A stretch of 64,000 bases of DNA from Aurifilum marmelostoma (GCA_027559495.1 JAMXSV010000003.1:682001-746000), one strand, 5' to 3'; shown: positions 44,774 to 57,879, numbered from the stretch's first letter. Made by a program: numbers and translations. The notes: a model not told the origin generated them from the letters alone.

Positions 44774-46983
44774 AATTATGACAGGTTTTGGTGACGTAGG
44801 TAAAAGAAGCAAGACCTGTTCTCTCCAGCTGACAATGTCTTGTGGCTCGTCTTTGAGAGTACCTAAAGGGCTGCAGGCTCAGGAGATTGTGTCAAGACGA
44901 TTTGGGATGGTTGCCAGAGGAAGATGTGTGGATTCAGGACTGCCAGCTACGTGGTTGTAAGTAGACCAAGATGGGCTGGAAAAGGAGGTGTGCAATGCGG
45001 TGCGGTGCGGTGCTGTAGTTTGCGGCGACACCCTGGGAGTTGGGAGGGGACAAAGTTGCAGTAGGTTAATGGATAGCGTTAGTCAGTGGTCGGCACTAAG
45101 AATAGCGGGTCGGGTCTCTGTTCAACTCAGGGTCCTCTTCAGGAATGATTGGTGATTGGAAAATTGGAAAGGCGACTGGTGCCAAGTACAATGACGGGAA
45201 TGGATCAAGAAGATGTGAACAGGTCCACGATTGAGGGTATATGAAAAGGGGGAAAAGAGAAAGTTGGGTAGGAAAAGCAGGAGGAGGAGGAGGAGGATGA
45301 CTGCACTGAATCACCTAGACAACCCCACCTTCTGGGTAGTCAGAATCGGGTCACAGTACTGTGCTGGCGGGCACCAAAATCGGATACAGCTCAGCCGAAT
45401 GTTTCACCATCACGTGCGATACAGCCTCCTGGCCCAAGGCCAGAGACCAACTGCATACATGAGAAAGCTGTGAGATATCTTGTAATCAGAGACTGTGTCC
45501 AGAATATTCTTTATATATGTATGATATGAGATACACTAAAGAGCATGCTATCTGCTATAGCAAAACCCTGCTCAGTGTATCTGGGTACAGGCTTTTTTGG
45601 GGTTCTCATCTGGTTAGACCTGAGTATCTAGTGGACTAAGATTTCTCCAGCAGGAAGTCCCAAACAAGCTTAACTCCCAGGGCAGCCATTATCTATCTGC
45701 CCAACTATTATAGTATAAACATCATGGCTTACTGGGCTGTGGTCTGAGCCACCAAAGCCACTTAGAAGGCCCTGTGGGAGGGTCAGCTGCAGGCATGAGA
45801 ATGACATGACTTGCTGTTTAGAACAGGATGACATAAGGCTAGCAAGGGAAACAATGTACTCCGTAGTGTGGTAGCACAGCGGCCTATTATGAAAGCAAGT
45901 GCCCAAATAGGTACGGAGTACATGTCACTGCACTGGCCTGCTGGTAATCTCCTGCAACAGTCATGAACCAGCGTCGAATGCAGACAGGTAGCATTTAACA
46001 AGTACCCCAGCTGCCCAGATACCAGGTGCCAGGTGCCAGGTGCTAGGCGCTAGGCTCCAGGCTCCAGGCGCCATGTGTGCCAGGTAGAGGGTCTGGCTTC
46101 AAACAACAATGTCAAAAATGTGGTTGCTATCCCGCTACTGTCACAAGGCAACAACTTCAACTTAGGTCAATCAGTAATAGCTGATTGCGTGTTCGAGGAA
46201 AGAGAACGCGTCTCCAGCAATACATGTTTTTTTCGTTTCTTTTTCTGGTGTTGTTTTCCCCCACCTTGCCCCCCCCTGTCTTTTTTTTCTCTTCTTTTTC
46301 CCTTTGCTACCAAGGTTGCATCTGGGAGAAGCAATAATCAATAGGCCCATAGGACCTGTTTTTGCCCCCGGTTCGTTTTGTGCTCGTTTTCACGCTTGAA
46401 GTGCAGGCACAGCGGGATGTGCTTTCCAAGTTGTGAATGATTAAACGAGTCTGCTTGAGACTACTTAAGTAAGTTGCACTCTGTCGCTCCTTTTTCTCTC
46501 TACACTGGCTCGACGGCTTCTTCATTGTCTCTTCCTGCCTCGACCACAAGGGCTCCATCGGCAGATCCAATGACCACAATCCATTCTTTCACCGGTAATA
46601 ATTTCGTTCTCGTACATAGCTCCCAGGAAATTTCCCTTGCCCACATATGTTGAGGTGTTGCGTCCCTCAGGCTGATTCAGACTGACGGGTATCAGCAGCG
46701 ACATCGTCCAGCCCGTGCCTGGGATGGCAGTGTTTCTGGTCCATTCACCTTTGTCAACATCCACCCTCAGAAAGTCTCATTTCGCCCCACATCAAACTTG
46801 CTATCTGCAGGCTGGATCTGGTAGCTTCGTTTAGGCAAAGCATCCTGATACACGCAGGCTGCAGGTCACATCCCCGTCTTGACTGCCCTGGTACGCAGTC
46901 TGGGCTTGCATCCGTCTAGCGCAGATCTCTTTCACCCCCATCCAACTGCCGTTGGCCGACAATCTGGCTGCTTCACCACCACT
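44774..46983. other. intergenic, divergent Rab11 / chromodomain gene
   Basis: 2.2 kb without a supported gene. A-T-rich near 45480-45560; a 7-mer minisatellite at 46024-46072; T and C runs at 46260-46310. Both promoters should lie here. Confidence 0.5.
46024..46072. repeat. heptamer minisatellite
   Basis: Seven tandem, slightly diverged 7-base units of the form AGGYKCY, with partial units on each side. Confidence 0.85.
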
Positions 46984-49900
46984 ATGACCGAGGACGTACA
47001 GCGGCACACCAGCGACCTTTCCCCACTAGCTCCAGGCGGTGAAAGCGATTCCGATAGCATATCACTCACATCATCTGTCTTCCAGGCAGACTTCGATGCT
47101 GAATATGATGTCGAAGCCATACATCAGGAGGAATTGAAGCCGCTGGGGAAAGGGGGCGCCTTGAAGCGTTGCGTCTTAGTTGAATGGGCCAATTTCCCAA
47201 TAGATGAATGCACCTGTAGGTGATGAACTCATCTCATGCGTCCTGTGACCAAGCCCCCAAGAGGAACTAAAACTACTACATCCAGGGCTGGCCCGGGCGC
47301 AGGATTGTCTGGATCGTGCCTCTGGCCTCATAATCCTTTCCGTACACCTGATCACTGACTTTGGGTTCTCGTAGGGGAGCCGTTTGAGAATCTCTCAGAC
47401 GAGCTGAAGTCACAGTGGGAGGTCAAAAAGCGCACCACAGATCCTAGCGAGGGCGATGAGTTTGAGAAAAAGCACGTCGAGGCTTTTAAAGAAAAGCTGG
47501 AGGCATCGCGGAAACGCCACCGCAGGAGAAACGCCAAACGAAAAAAGCTCGACCTCGTCCACACCACTTTCTGGTTCAGAGGCCGACGTTATAGTGACTC
47601 TGATGATGACCGGCTTGCGTTGGAGAGTATCACAGCAGGGGATGCTAGGGCCGCAGGAGACGAGACCGCGGTCGAAGGACTCGGCTCCTCGTCAAGCGAT
47701 GCTGTTCCTTGCGAAGACAACGTCGAACTGGAGCTACCCACTTCTTCTTCGACGGATGCCGCCGAGTCCGAGGAAGCGGAAGAGAGCAACGAAATCGACC
47801 ATGAAGCCGTCGACGCCTTGCTCCCGGTCAAGTCTTCATCTCAAGTGAAGCCAAAGAGGACAAGTCGCCCTAACAGAATATTCACCTATGATCCGGACAG
47901 ACCTGTCTCCAAGGAGAAGAGACCGGCATCGGTAGCAGCCAAAGGCGCACCGTCTCATATATCTAATATCCCCACTCATCCAAGCAATTTCAGGGCTTCG
48001 AAACAAGGCCGGCCTGATAGTTTTTCTCGTCAAGGGCATGAAATCCCTTCGTCAGCGGGATATGAAGGCTCGGCGCGAAAGCTAAACACCGCCACTTCCT
48101 TACCCAGCCGTTCCAAAGAGGCCCCTGTCATCAAAGAGTCGACAAGCAGTACCGCTGTTGGTGCTGTTACAGTGAGCACCTCGGAGAAGACGAAGGGCTT
48201 CAAGGCGAAGAAGAGTGGCCAAGCCGCAGTCAATGTCTTCTCGGGAGGCAGCAGAGCGAGACAGAGACGAAGCATAGGAGACGACGAGATCGATAGCGCC
48301 AGAGAAAAGAAATTCTTCAAGAACCACAATGGCATTCGTAAGGCCGAGCTCAGGTCCAGAGCCAGGAATGATGTCGGTCCCCATATCAACCAGGTTGCCG
48401 ACATGGTCTTTCCGCCAGGTTCTGGCGTAAGAAAGGGGGCCAAAGCTGCTCAGCAAGCGGGAGCTCTAGAAGAAGTCGACAACGACAACACCGGAGCCCC
48501 CGCAGATACGGAAGAACCACCTGTTAGGTCTGCCACAATGCCTATACTTACGTCGTCAAAGAGGTCCTTGTCTAGCTTGGGTATCAGACAACCCAAGAAG
48601 AAAGCCAAGTCGGTTCGCTTTACCGGAGTGCTCGACGAGCCGCCGATCAGCAAATCGAGGTCAGACCGGTTCCCCGGAGGCGACGAGCGATTCATGAGAG
48701 AGGCAGACATAACAAGTATCACCGGCGATGATAGTCTGTTCGTGGATGAACCGATGGAGTTGGACGATAGTGCAGGCTCCATGGGTGGTTCACCCATGCT
48801 TGGTGCAGGTGCACCAGCCGGGAGGTCCGAGAAACCGTCTCAATCCGCCCACGAGGCCGCGAACCTATGCACTGTGAGGAAAAAGATCACGCTCTCAACC
48901 GCCCCCGACCAAATACTGGATGTGACTTTCGACGCTGTCCCCAGACGTGATCCTCAGGCCGCGAATCAGCAGTCGCTAGATAGTTTTCTGGATTCTGACT
49001 ACCTACGTATTGGCCATACATTCCGGGCCGACGATTTCAACTCCCAGCTTCCATCCCTCCGGCCTCTAGGTCTTGAACCTCTTTTCTCGGGTTCGATTAC
49101 GTCTCCTGAGACAGTTGACAAGCTTGAGACCATTGCTACGCACCTCAGGCTCAGATCTTCCGGCTTGTTCCTGGCCAATGAACATTTCAACCTCCTGGTC
49201 TTTCCAACAAAATGCGAAGAGTTCAGCCTGGAGGCGCTTGGTGTCAACTCGATTAGTCCAGATGGTGTTGCACTCAGATACCTGGTGTTCCAGTCGACAT
49301 ACCCAATTCATCGGCTCATGCGGCCTGCTTCAACAGTACAAGGGCGCTTACAGATGGACGTGGGCAAAGAGACGAGTGTGTTCTTCAAGAAGATGCTCAA
49401 TGTACGGTACAGCCGTCTCGTGGCAGGGCCTGCAGAACACAGAACCAAATTCTTCTTCTTGGCTTTTCCAGAGCGAGCTCTGATATGGCTCGCATCGATC
49501 TGCTCCTGGTTGTCCAACCTTGACCCTGGCTGCAAGATTTACACGACCTTTGAAACCGGCGGCTGGTCTGCTTTCGTGCGCAAGACGAAGGAAGGATGTG
49601 GCATCGTTATCCTGCATGAAGCCGTCTTCCCTCACGTGCGTCGGTTCCCGTCGATGGGGCAATTGCTGCAAGGATACAACGTCAATTTTTGGCGCTTCTC
49701 GGAATCCTTAGACCTGCAGCAGATTCAGCCATCAATGAGCTCAGAGGATGTCCATGTGGTGCCCATGATGTTTTCGCGCCTCTTTCCTCACGGCAAGGCT
49801 TTTCTGATAACGCCAAGCTTCATTGTCTCCCAACCTCAAGAGGCTTTGAAGTTCCTAAGGTGGTTCTTCGAACACCACGCTAAACGCTCGTTCGCCAAGT

Positions 49901-51525
49901 TAGTGACTGCATACAACATTGGCGACTACCTCCGGGACCTGTCGGTCGAAAAGCGTGCCCATTTGGATCACCTCATGCTCAAGCGATGGAACACCAAATC
50001 TGCACGGGATGTGGAAGTCCAAAAGGCCGCCGCCGCCCTGACTGATCAGGATTTGAAGGCCAGGGAAATGACCTGGATTTATGTTGGCAAACAGTTGTTG
50101 CGACAGTCAGAGACTGGCGATCCTTCCTCGGGAGACTGCGCGGTGCTCTACGCGGACGAGTCGATCGACCCACACGATGAGCAGAGCCTTGTCAACTGGT
50201 TTGGTTGGTGGTCTACGGTATGCAGTGATCAATATCGAAAGTTCTACGTCATTGGCACCAAATCACCAATGGAGGCGGCCAGGGCTCGTCGGCGATTTCG
50301 AATTCCCAAGTACGGTCGATCGGTCGTCAATGATCCCGAGGAAGCCATGAGAACCGTTTTGAAGAACCGGGGCGAGGAGGTCAATGCGACACATCTTGGG
50401 CCATATGGTGATACGCAGACGCTGCGTGATTTGAGGATTGAGGGCAATGAGAACAATATTGTGCCATTCCTGGGATCCCTAGGCAGGAGCTCCAAATTCG
50501 TGGTTTACCGACGTCCGGTGTCGTGGGCTGACACGAAGATGGCGGATCATTTTGGTGATCATAAAATGAAATGTGCGACAATTGATCAATGGTGGAACTT
50601 CACCCGAGGCTGGCTTCAGGATCCTTTCAAGTCATTCAACACATATGTCGGGTTCTTCTACACCATACAGGAGGACTGGATCCCGAGTCACTTCCGCTCC
50701 GGCTTGAATCCTCGGCGATACCCATGGCTTGCAATCTATCGCCCGGTGAATCCCCATGATAAGAGCATGGGCTTTAGCCATGGTCGGAGCGAGTTGATCA
50801 TATGGGATAGCCGCGCTGGCCATGAGCTCGAAGGCAAGTCCTCACTAGAACTGAGAGACTTGACCTGGATGCAAAGAGCCCTCGTCCATCACGTACAACT
50901 ACATGCTCACGAGAAGAACGCGAATGCCTTCCTGGAGAGGGTCTGGTTGGGTGGGTTCCAGAGGCACCTGAGTCAGTGCCGTGCAACGCTCCCAGCAGAT
51001 GCTACGGCAGAATTCCTGCAAATGATATGTGAAGATCTGGTGCGGCGCGTCCCTGGCAGCGAAAGACACTTGTACTCTGTCGGCTATCGCCAGGTCTCTC
51101 TGCACTCAACAGGAGAAACAACTACGTCCAACATCCAGGATGATGGCCAAACCCAGCATGGGGATGAGAAGGAGGGGGAGGAGGAGGAGATTGGTGATGA
51201 CGATGATCCCGACACTCGTATTATCTTCCATCCACCGCGAGGTTCGGCAGCACTCCAGCCTATGTTCGCTTCCAGATGCACCAACATCCTGTTTGATGCT
51301 GTGCGTGCAAACAAACTCCGACATCCAAATTCGCAGGAACTAATCTACACCTATACCCCAACAACGGAATGGTACCAGCATCAGATTGCTGAGGGTCGCC
51401 AATTCGAGCACGTCCAGGTTGACAGCTGGGACAAGTTTTTCCACGAACTGGGCATTGATCGGGCAGAGGGTCCTGCAAAGTCGGCGACTTCGGACCGGAA
51501 GACGTCGTCGGCCGGCCAAAAATAG
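46984..51525 (+). CDS. large chromodomain protein (Chp1-like outline)
   Basis: Exons 46984-47215 and 47375-51525 give 1460 aa; the intron splits the Trp78 codon of the motif DECTWEPFENL. The chromodomain is at about 39-95: EYDVEAIHQEEL, then CVLVEWANFPIDECTWEP. Possible methyl-lysine cage residues are Tyr41, Trp68 and Phe71, so H3K9me or similar binding is likely. A basic, Ser/Lys-rich disordered linker runs to about residue 540. A long globular half follows: LEPLFSGSITSPETVDKLET and nearby strands near 640-790, then helical segments and FLGSLGRSSKFVVYRRPVSW, DWIPSHFRSGLNP and similar blocks. An acidic insert lies near 1345-1365. Probably a heterochromatin reader or scaffold. I cannot name the exact family. 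Confidence 0.85.
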
Positions 51526-52281
51526 CAACCATGCAGTCACAAGATTGCCCTGATGTACGTTCAGCTTGGGTACCACACCGTCATCACGATGGCGAGCTTT
51601 CAATTGTATGATTTCCCGACCACAAGGTTGGGCACGCCATCCTTCGACTCTCAGAAGTGTGTGGGATGCGTCAAAATGACGGGCGAGATTGGGCCGGGGG
51701 GGGGGGGTGAGGGAGGGGCGAGGAACGGACTCAGGTAAGACGCACCCCTTGACTATGCGTATAATTACTACCTCTCGGATCGAAAATTGGGTTCATGGGG
51801 GTCATGGCGGCATGTCACCATGTACGGATAGACGGCGAGGGGCTTGAATTTCAAGAGATCGACTACGTTGTACGGATTACAACGACTTGCACGATGTTCA
51901 ATGAGAACCACAGACAGGAGCGTCCGGTCGAACTTGTCATGAGACTGTACATTGAAAGGCACTGAGCACTCGATATCAAGGCTGACTTAGTTCAACTTAA
52001 ATTTCCGCTCTATGCACTGAGACGCCTCTCGCAGGTCAGTGTGCACCGTAGCAGGAGCATGACGGGAAGGGTATCGTGTAATACAGGTTGATAGCTACAT
52101 CATCACATGAATCGTATGCAAGACCAATCTTTCTCTGGCTGCTCTCCCAAGGGTAGGGTCCTTTCCATATACGCGTGTCTGTGTTGTGACACGCCCTGCT
52201 TCACGTGAAGAGCCCAAAATAACATTGGAGCGCAGCCCTTCAGAAACAATCTCCTCCCTCCCTCTTGCTCCAAGACCCGTC
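51526..52281. other. convergent 3' space
   Basis: 3' flanks of the chromodomain gene and the peroxin gene. A G9 run occurs near 51697. No gene was seen. Confidence 0.5.
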
Positions 52282-52701
52282 TCACCTCGTCGATGTCGGG
52301 AAAGTCCTTGTGCTTAACAAGACTCCCTTGATACTCCTGATATTGGTCTTCACCTTCTTGACCTCGTCGTCCGGCTCGGTCCGCGCCGCGCCGTACAGAT
52401 GAAAGCTCTCTGACCCAAACGACACGGGTGGATACGTCAGGGTGTGCAGGTCCGACCCGAACTGGTCCAGCACGCTCTTGGTCTGTGCAATGTCCTCGGC
52501 CTGGTGCATGACATCGGTGGCCAGGCCGCGCACGCAGAGGTTCATCCGTGCGAGCCGGTCGGCCTGGCGTTCGGTCTGTTGGGCGTGTGAGCCGTCGTCG
52601 TCAAAGAGGTTTGGCAAGGGCGGGGCCGTGAAGGGGGCTGGGGACGTCTGCACGCCGATGTCGCGGTGGAAGAGCTCGGATGGGTCGTCGTAGCTGCTGT
52701 T

Positions 52702-52734
<33 letters not shown>

Positions 52735-53427
52735 ATTGTCCGCGCCGGGAGGGCCGGTAGACTTCCCGACCGAGTGGTAGGCCGGCGGGATCTCGGACAC
52801 GGTGTGCTCGAGCTTCTCGACGAGGCGGGTGATGTTCTTGTTGGCGTTGTCGTGAAAATCGACGCGGGCCTCGGTGAGGGTCTCGACCATGGGGCTGACG
52901 AGGTGTCTTGTAGCGCCGTAGACGAGGGTCGAGAAGCCGGCTACCAGGCCGAGGGAGTTGAGGAGGCCGGAGACGGTGATCAGCGGGGGAGGCTTGAGAG
53001 GTTTGGTAAGGAACTCGGGGTAGGTGACTATTGGTGGGTGGTCTGTCTTGGTCTCTGGGAGGGGTTGTGTTGTTGTTGTGGTGGTGGTGCTGGTGGTGAT
53101 GGTTTGATTGGTTGAACTGTTGCTGCTGCTGCTGGGGGGAGGAGTACTTGTGGTCTCTTGGGTTGGTGATGCATCGCTGCTGGCCTCGTCGAGCAGTCTG
53201 TGGATATCTGTGTCTTGGAGGCCTTTAGACCTCAGGAACTCCAACTTCTTTTCCCTGCTCGCATCTCGTACTGCCTCGTCTTGTAGGAATCTCCTTGCCT
53301 GCTCTAGAGTGGCCGAACTGGAAGAGACCTCGGAGGCTGCGCCCTCCTCGCTCTGTGGAGTGGCTGCTTGCTCCCATGACGGGACCAGTGCAGCTTGCTT
53401 GTTTTCCTCCTCATCTGAGCCTCCCAT
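52282..53427 (-). CDS. pex14/17: peroxin Pex14/17 (PEX33-like)
   Basis: Part of the peroxisomal docking complex that receives Pex5 and Pex7 cargo receptors. A single exon gives 381 aa. The N terminus has a Pex14-like helical module at about 40-80: TLEQARRFLQDEAVRDASRE, then KKLEFLRSKGLQDTDIHRLL. A Thr/Ser/Pro-rich linker is followed by a hydrophobic segment (ITVSGLLNSLGLVAGFSTLV, about 148-170) and a coiled coil (EARVDFHDNANKNITRLVEK), which fits the Pex17-like part. Such a hybrid is known from filamentous fungi as Pex14/17 or PEX33; true Pex14 is the alternative. A poly-Ala run (GCC repeat, near 52719-52737) precedes an acidic stretch. Confidence 0.8.
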
Positions 53428-55968
53428 TGTGCTTTATATCCTAGACACAACTCATAAGACCATATAGAGGAGGTTCAAAAGCAAGAAAGTGAGCTTTGTC
53501 AAGAAGAGAGAGAGGTGTGACAGTCGAGGTGGTGGGTGAAGGAGTGGGAAAGAGGCATTGGGGTGGTATAGCCCGGCCGGCAAGCTTGTGAACCTCGGCT
53601 GAAGAGTGCTGGCGCACGGACCATATACAAAGGTACATCTTCGTATAGTACATCACAACCCTCTTCGGACCAGAATCTGGAGCAGCGCCTCTCAACCCTT
53701 GGCACAGGAAAGAAGCCCATTGAGGAAGAACGAGGCCGAGACCATTTTTTTGTGCCGACGCCGAAAAACAAAAAGGAAAACGATCGTTGTCTCAACCACT
53801 GTCCAAGGGGTTGATTCTCTTCCGACGACCCAGTTCCATCAATTCTCAAAACCAGTGACGCTTTGGTCGGCTCCGGATTTACATACCTCGTGGCGACGAC
53901 AGGCCCCCAAAAAAAGGAAGACCCCCACTGTTCTGTAGCAGTAGAAGGGCTTGGCCTGGCTGGCTGGGCACTCTCACCACACACTCAACCCTCTCTCTCT
54001 CTCTTTCTCTCCACCCACAGCAGCAGAGGAGGGATCGACAAGCGAGCAGACGAGCAACGGCAGGAGGTCCATCGGAAAGGATTCTCGAGCCTCTCAGCTC
54101 CCGGCTGCGACCTAAACATCAGCACGAGCACACCCGTCCTATCAGACACAGCCGATTGACCGCATCCAAGGCGCCTTAAGCGCAAAGGAGCGTCGCATCC
54201 CGTACATTACGTGCGTCCCTCGAGGGTACACAGTGCCTTTATTGAACAGGTATGTATGTTGCTTTGTGGAGGGGGCTCGGACTGCTACGCTGTTGGTCCT
54301 GCTCGATCCTGGCCCGCCTCATGCAGGTCCCCTTGCAAATATTGGCTACATAACAGTAGCAGGAGAACTAACAAAGAGGGTATACAGTACGTACCAGGGC
54401 GGTTGGACGAGACGGCGTGCTTGCTGCTGCTGCAGCCATCACTCGTCCAACGGGCATCGCTGATTCCACCCCATCTGGTCTCACACTGACATCTCCAAGA
54501 GTCAAGGCGGACCGGAGAGCCAGCCACCCACCCAACGAGCCAGAGATCTACAGTCATCTCCTGTCCGGAAAGACAGACACGCGCCATTCCCGACGTTGTA
54601 CATGCCCATTCCGTGATTCGTCGGTAGGTGATATTTCCTCTTTGGTCTTGTACCGTACAGGTCTCTTTTTCTTTTCCTCCCTCCTCCTCCTCCTCCTCCT
54701 CCACCTGGTTGTCTTTCTTTTCCCTCCATCTCCCCAATGTTCATCTGCAAAGTCGTATCTGAGCCCATCGTCGTCATTTGTCTGGCCTCTGGATAAGATT
54801 GATATCCCGGCGTCACGTCATCCTCGTGTGGTTGATGTGCCTTGTCCGTCCATCCATTCGTTCATTCCAGGGCCAGCAGTCATGTCTCGTCTTGGTTAGG
54901 TGAAGCATCAGCTTTCTCTCTCAAACGACACTCGGGAATCACTCGAAATCGGGACAGGGCCTTTGACGCCATCTGACTGCGCGTCCAAGCATTGGCTGCA
55001 CAGGCCCTGAATGATGAATGAATGAACAGACAGTACTGGAGCGACCGGCCATCGATCAGATACGCAGGTCGCCAGATCTTCTCTCTCGAACATATCTGAT
55101 GACTGGCCCCTAGTCGTCGTTGTTTGTTGTGTGAGCCCGCCCATTGTCGTGGTAGCAAGAGACGGTGACGTGAGGAGTCAAGAGGGCCCTCTTTTTACAC
55201 ACAAAGTTCAACTCCCCAGCCTCTTCACCAACAAAGACAAGCCACACACACAAAAAGGGCCCCTATCCCCGGGTCTCCGGGCTGTCACCGAGCAAGGGCT
55301 AGTCCAGCCGGCCCGTCATCTCACACCCCCCCCCCCAAAAAGAACCCACCATTCCATCGGGCAATAAACTCGCGGCATCTTTGCATCTTGGACCTGGACC
55401 TGGACCCTGCACCAGCCTGCGAATGACACCGCCGGCGGCCGAGTATCCCAGCTAGTCTGTGTGCCGTTTTTGGTCGCAGCCTCCGGAGCCCTCCCTTGAC
55501 TTGTGGCCCCCCCCCCCCATCCCCCATTCTCGGCCTTGCCTGCAGGAACAAGAGCCGGTTTACCCACGCCGGTGTCACCTCGCATCCATCATATCACCCG
55601 CACTGCCTGCCACCTGTCAGAAACCTTCTGTCCAGCTGGAAGAAACTTACCTTGTTCGGCCCTCAACCTCGCTCGCTTGGGTTGTTGGTGCTGGTACTGA
55701 ACGAGCGCCGTGGCTGATCGTGTTCACTTGGTGCCCCCACCGCTGACTGTGTGGCCCTGCCTGCCAACCTGACGCTGTCACTTTTCATTTCCCGAAACGA
55801 GAACTCACCATACCTCATATCATCCTTTTATCGTTTCTTTCTTCACTCTCCATCAAGAAAGACACAATCCCTACCTCATCGTCCGTCGTGTCGTCTCAAG
55901 GGACACAAGCTCTCTTTCCCTTGCAAGGCTTATTATCCTCACGAGCCCAGACACACTCATCATACATC
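53428..55968. promoter_or_regulatory. divergent intergenic, peroxin / IES2
   Basis: 2.5 kb with no supported gene. C-runs at about 55327-55338 and 55508-55519. The last 200 bases (TC-rich, then CACAC/CATCA) form the IES2 leader. Frames up to 160 codons here are low-complexity. Confidence 0.5.
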
Positions 55969-57879
55969 ATGTCTTCGAGACCCCGCCGCTCGGCGGCCCA
56001 AAAGGCGTCCGTCGCAATCACTGACATGGCAGACAGAGACAACAACACTACCATGTCATCCTCGCGCTCTCGCCGCTCCGCCGATCCCAAGGGTCTGGCC
56101 TCGGTCTCTCGCGGCGGCGTCGACGACAAGGACCACACCTACCTGACCGTCAAGCTGCCAGCCAGTAAGCTCCGCCAGGCGACCGGCTCCAAGAATGGCT
56201 CTAGCATCTCCGTCAGCAGTGACTCTGTCCCTAAGCGCTCCACTCGGGGCAACAAGAAGAGCTATGTGGTCGACGACTCCGATAGCGAGGACGACGACGA
56301 CGAGGGTGAGGACGAGATCCAGGTGCGTTGTGACCCCAACCCGATGACCTAGCCCTTAAAAAAAAAAAAAAAAAAAAAAATCAAGACCGCAGCCATGTTT
56401 TCAAGATAGCCTCTGACCACATTTTTTCCAGGTCGGTGCTCCTGCTGGGGATGTGGACGGCGAGGATGATGAGGAGACAGGACTGAGCCCAGAGGAGGAG
56501 GATGACGATGATGCTGAGGCCGACGACATGGATATCGATGCCGAGGGCGAGGAGGAGGATGACGAGGATGCCGAGGGCGAGGAGGACGACGAGACCCAGG
56601 CCACCCCCGCCATCAAGGTCTCCAAGCCCGGCAAGGCTTCGCCGTCCACTAAGAAGACCAAGCAGGTCACCCCCAAGAAGAACGCCGGTCAGCCTGCTGC
56701 CGCCGACGCGGAGAACTCGGACGACGATGAGCTCAGTGACCTCGACAGCGACGACGAGGCCATGAATCTCGGAGACGAGGACGCCGAGGGCGAGGACGAA
56801 GACGAGGATATGGATGCCGAGGGCGAGGAGGTCGAGGAGGACCAAGACGCCGAGGGAGAGCCCGAGGCTGATGTGACTGCTGGCCCTGGGCCTGTTGATG
56901 CCGACAGCGACGATAGTCAGGGCGAGGCGCCCGACCTGTCCCGCATGACCCAGCGCCAGAGAGCCCGCTTCGAAGGCCTCGACGAGAGCCACTATCAGGC
57001 TCTATCAAACGGTATGTGATGATGCCCTCCTTGTTGTTATGTGGATGGCGGTATCAGCACACTACAATACAATACAGTGTGTGATATAGATGTGAGGGGA
57101 TGTTGTGCTGACCCGAGTCTCGACACACAGAGGTCCAAGCCAAGAAGCACTTCACTGTCGAGGAAAAGGCCATGCGCAGAGCTGAAATGGCCCGCAGACG
57201 CCGCAACCTCAGTGAAAAACGCAATGAGGAGGTCAAGGTAAGCTAAAATTGGGAGCTCTCTCGATTCCTGTTCCCCTTTTTCTCCTTCTCTCCTTTCTCC
57301 CCCTCCCCCTCTTCACCTCTCCTTGGCTTTGCACTACTGCTCCTCAGCAACAACACAAACACCATTGGATTCTACAAGCATTGCTCTATCCCAATCTCCA
57401 ATATCATGGCAGCCATGTCCAGCTACCTTGAGCACACCACTGGTGAGGGGTTCTCTGAGGACTCTGAGGACAACCCCGAGCTCTCCTACCAGCCCAACTC
57501 CCTGGTGGCCGAGTTCGTCAAGAACACCACAGCTATCCCTGACAACCGGTTCACCGATGATTCCTCATCTGACTCTGACATTTCTGACTCTTCTTCCTCC
57601 AAACAGCAAGAGACCATCAACAAGCTGCTCAAGAAGCAGGCCGGCAAGACCAACCGCAAGGGCCTTTCTGCCATTGGCGAAGAGCTCGAGGAGGACATGG
57701 CTCAGCCCAACCCGACCATGATCCGCTGGTCGAGCACCCTCAAGGGCAACTCCATCTCCGTACCCAAGGAGATCGTCGCCAGCCCCTTCGGCACCCTGTT
57801 CACTAACCCTGTCCCTCTCCCAGCTGGATACCGCCACGGCCCACGTCCGATGGTCGAGGTGGTCGAGGAGGTCTCCTAG
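55969..57879 (+). CDS. IES2: INO80 complex subunit Ies2 (PAPA-1 domain)
   Basis: An activating subunit of the INO80 nucleosome remodeller. Exons 55969-56322, 56432-57011, 57131-57237 and 57607-57879 give 437 aa, phases consistent. The N half is Ser/Arg-rich, then strongly acidic (long Glu/Asp runs). The PAPA-1-like domain starts near MTQRQRARFEGLDESHYQAL and continues across introns: KKHFTVEEKAMRRAEMARRR, NLSEKRNEEVK, QETINKLLKKQAGK, NPTMIRWSS, SISVPKEIVASPFG. The end EVVEEVS fits the usual C terminus. Intron 1 contains an A23 run; intron 3 (369 nt) is unusually long and coding-like in its 3' half. A coding-like frame also follows the stop. Exon 4's acceptor is therefore the least certain point. 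Confidence 0.88.
56358..56380. repeat. A23 homopolymer in IES2 intron 1
   Basis: A23 between the GTGCGT donor and the TTTTTTCCAG acceptor of intron 1. Confidence 0.95.
57379..57606 (+). other. coding-like segment within IES2 intron 3
   Basis: 76 codons in frame with exon 4 and joinable in phase to exon 3 through a weak ACAAG acceptor. It includes ATG at 57406. Codons mostly end in C or G. The peptide is acidic and Ser-rich (EDSEDNPELSYQPNS, then VAEFVKNTTAIPDNRF). Confidence 0.5.
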
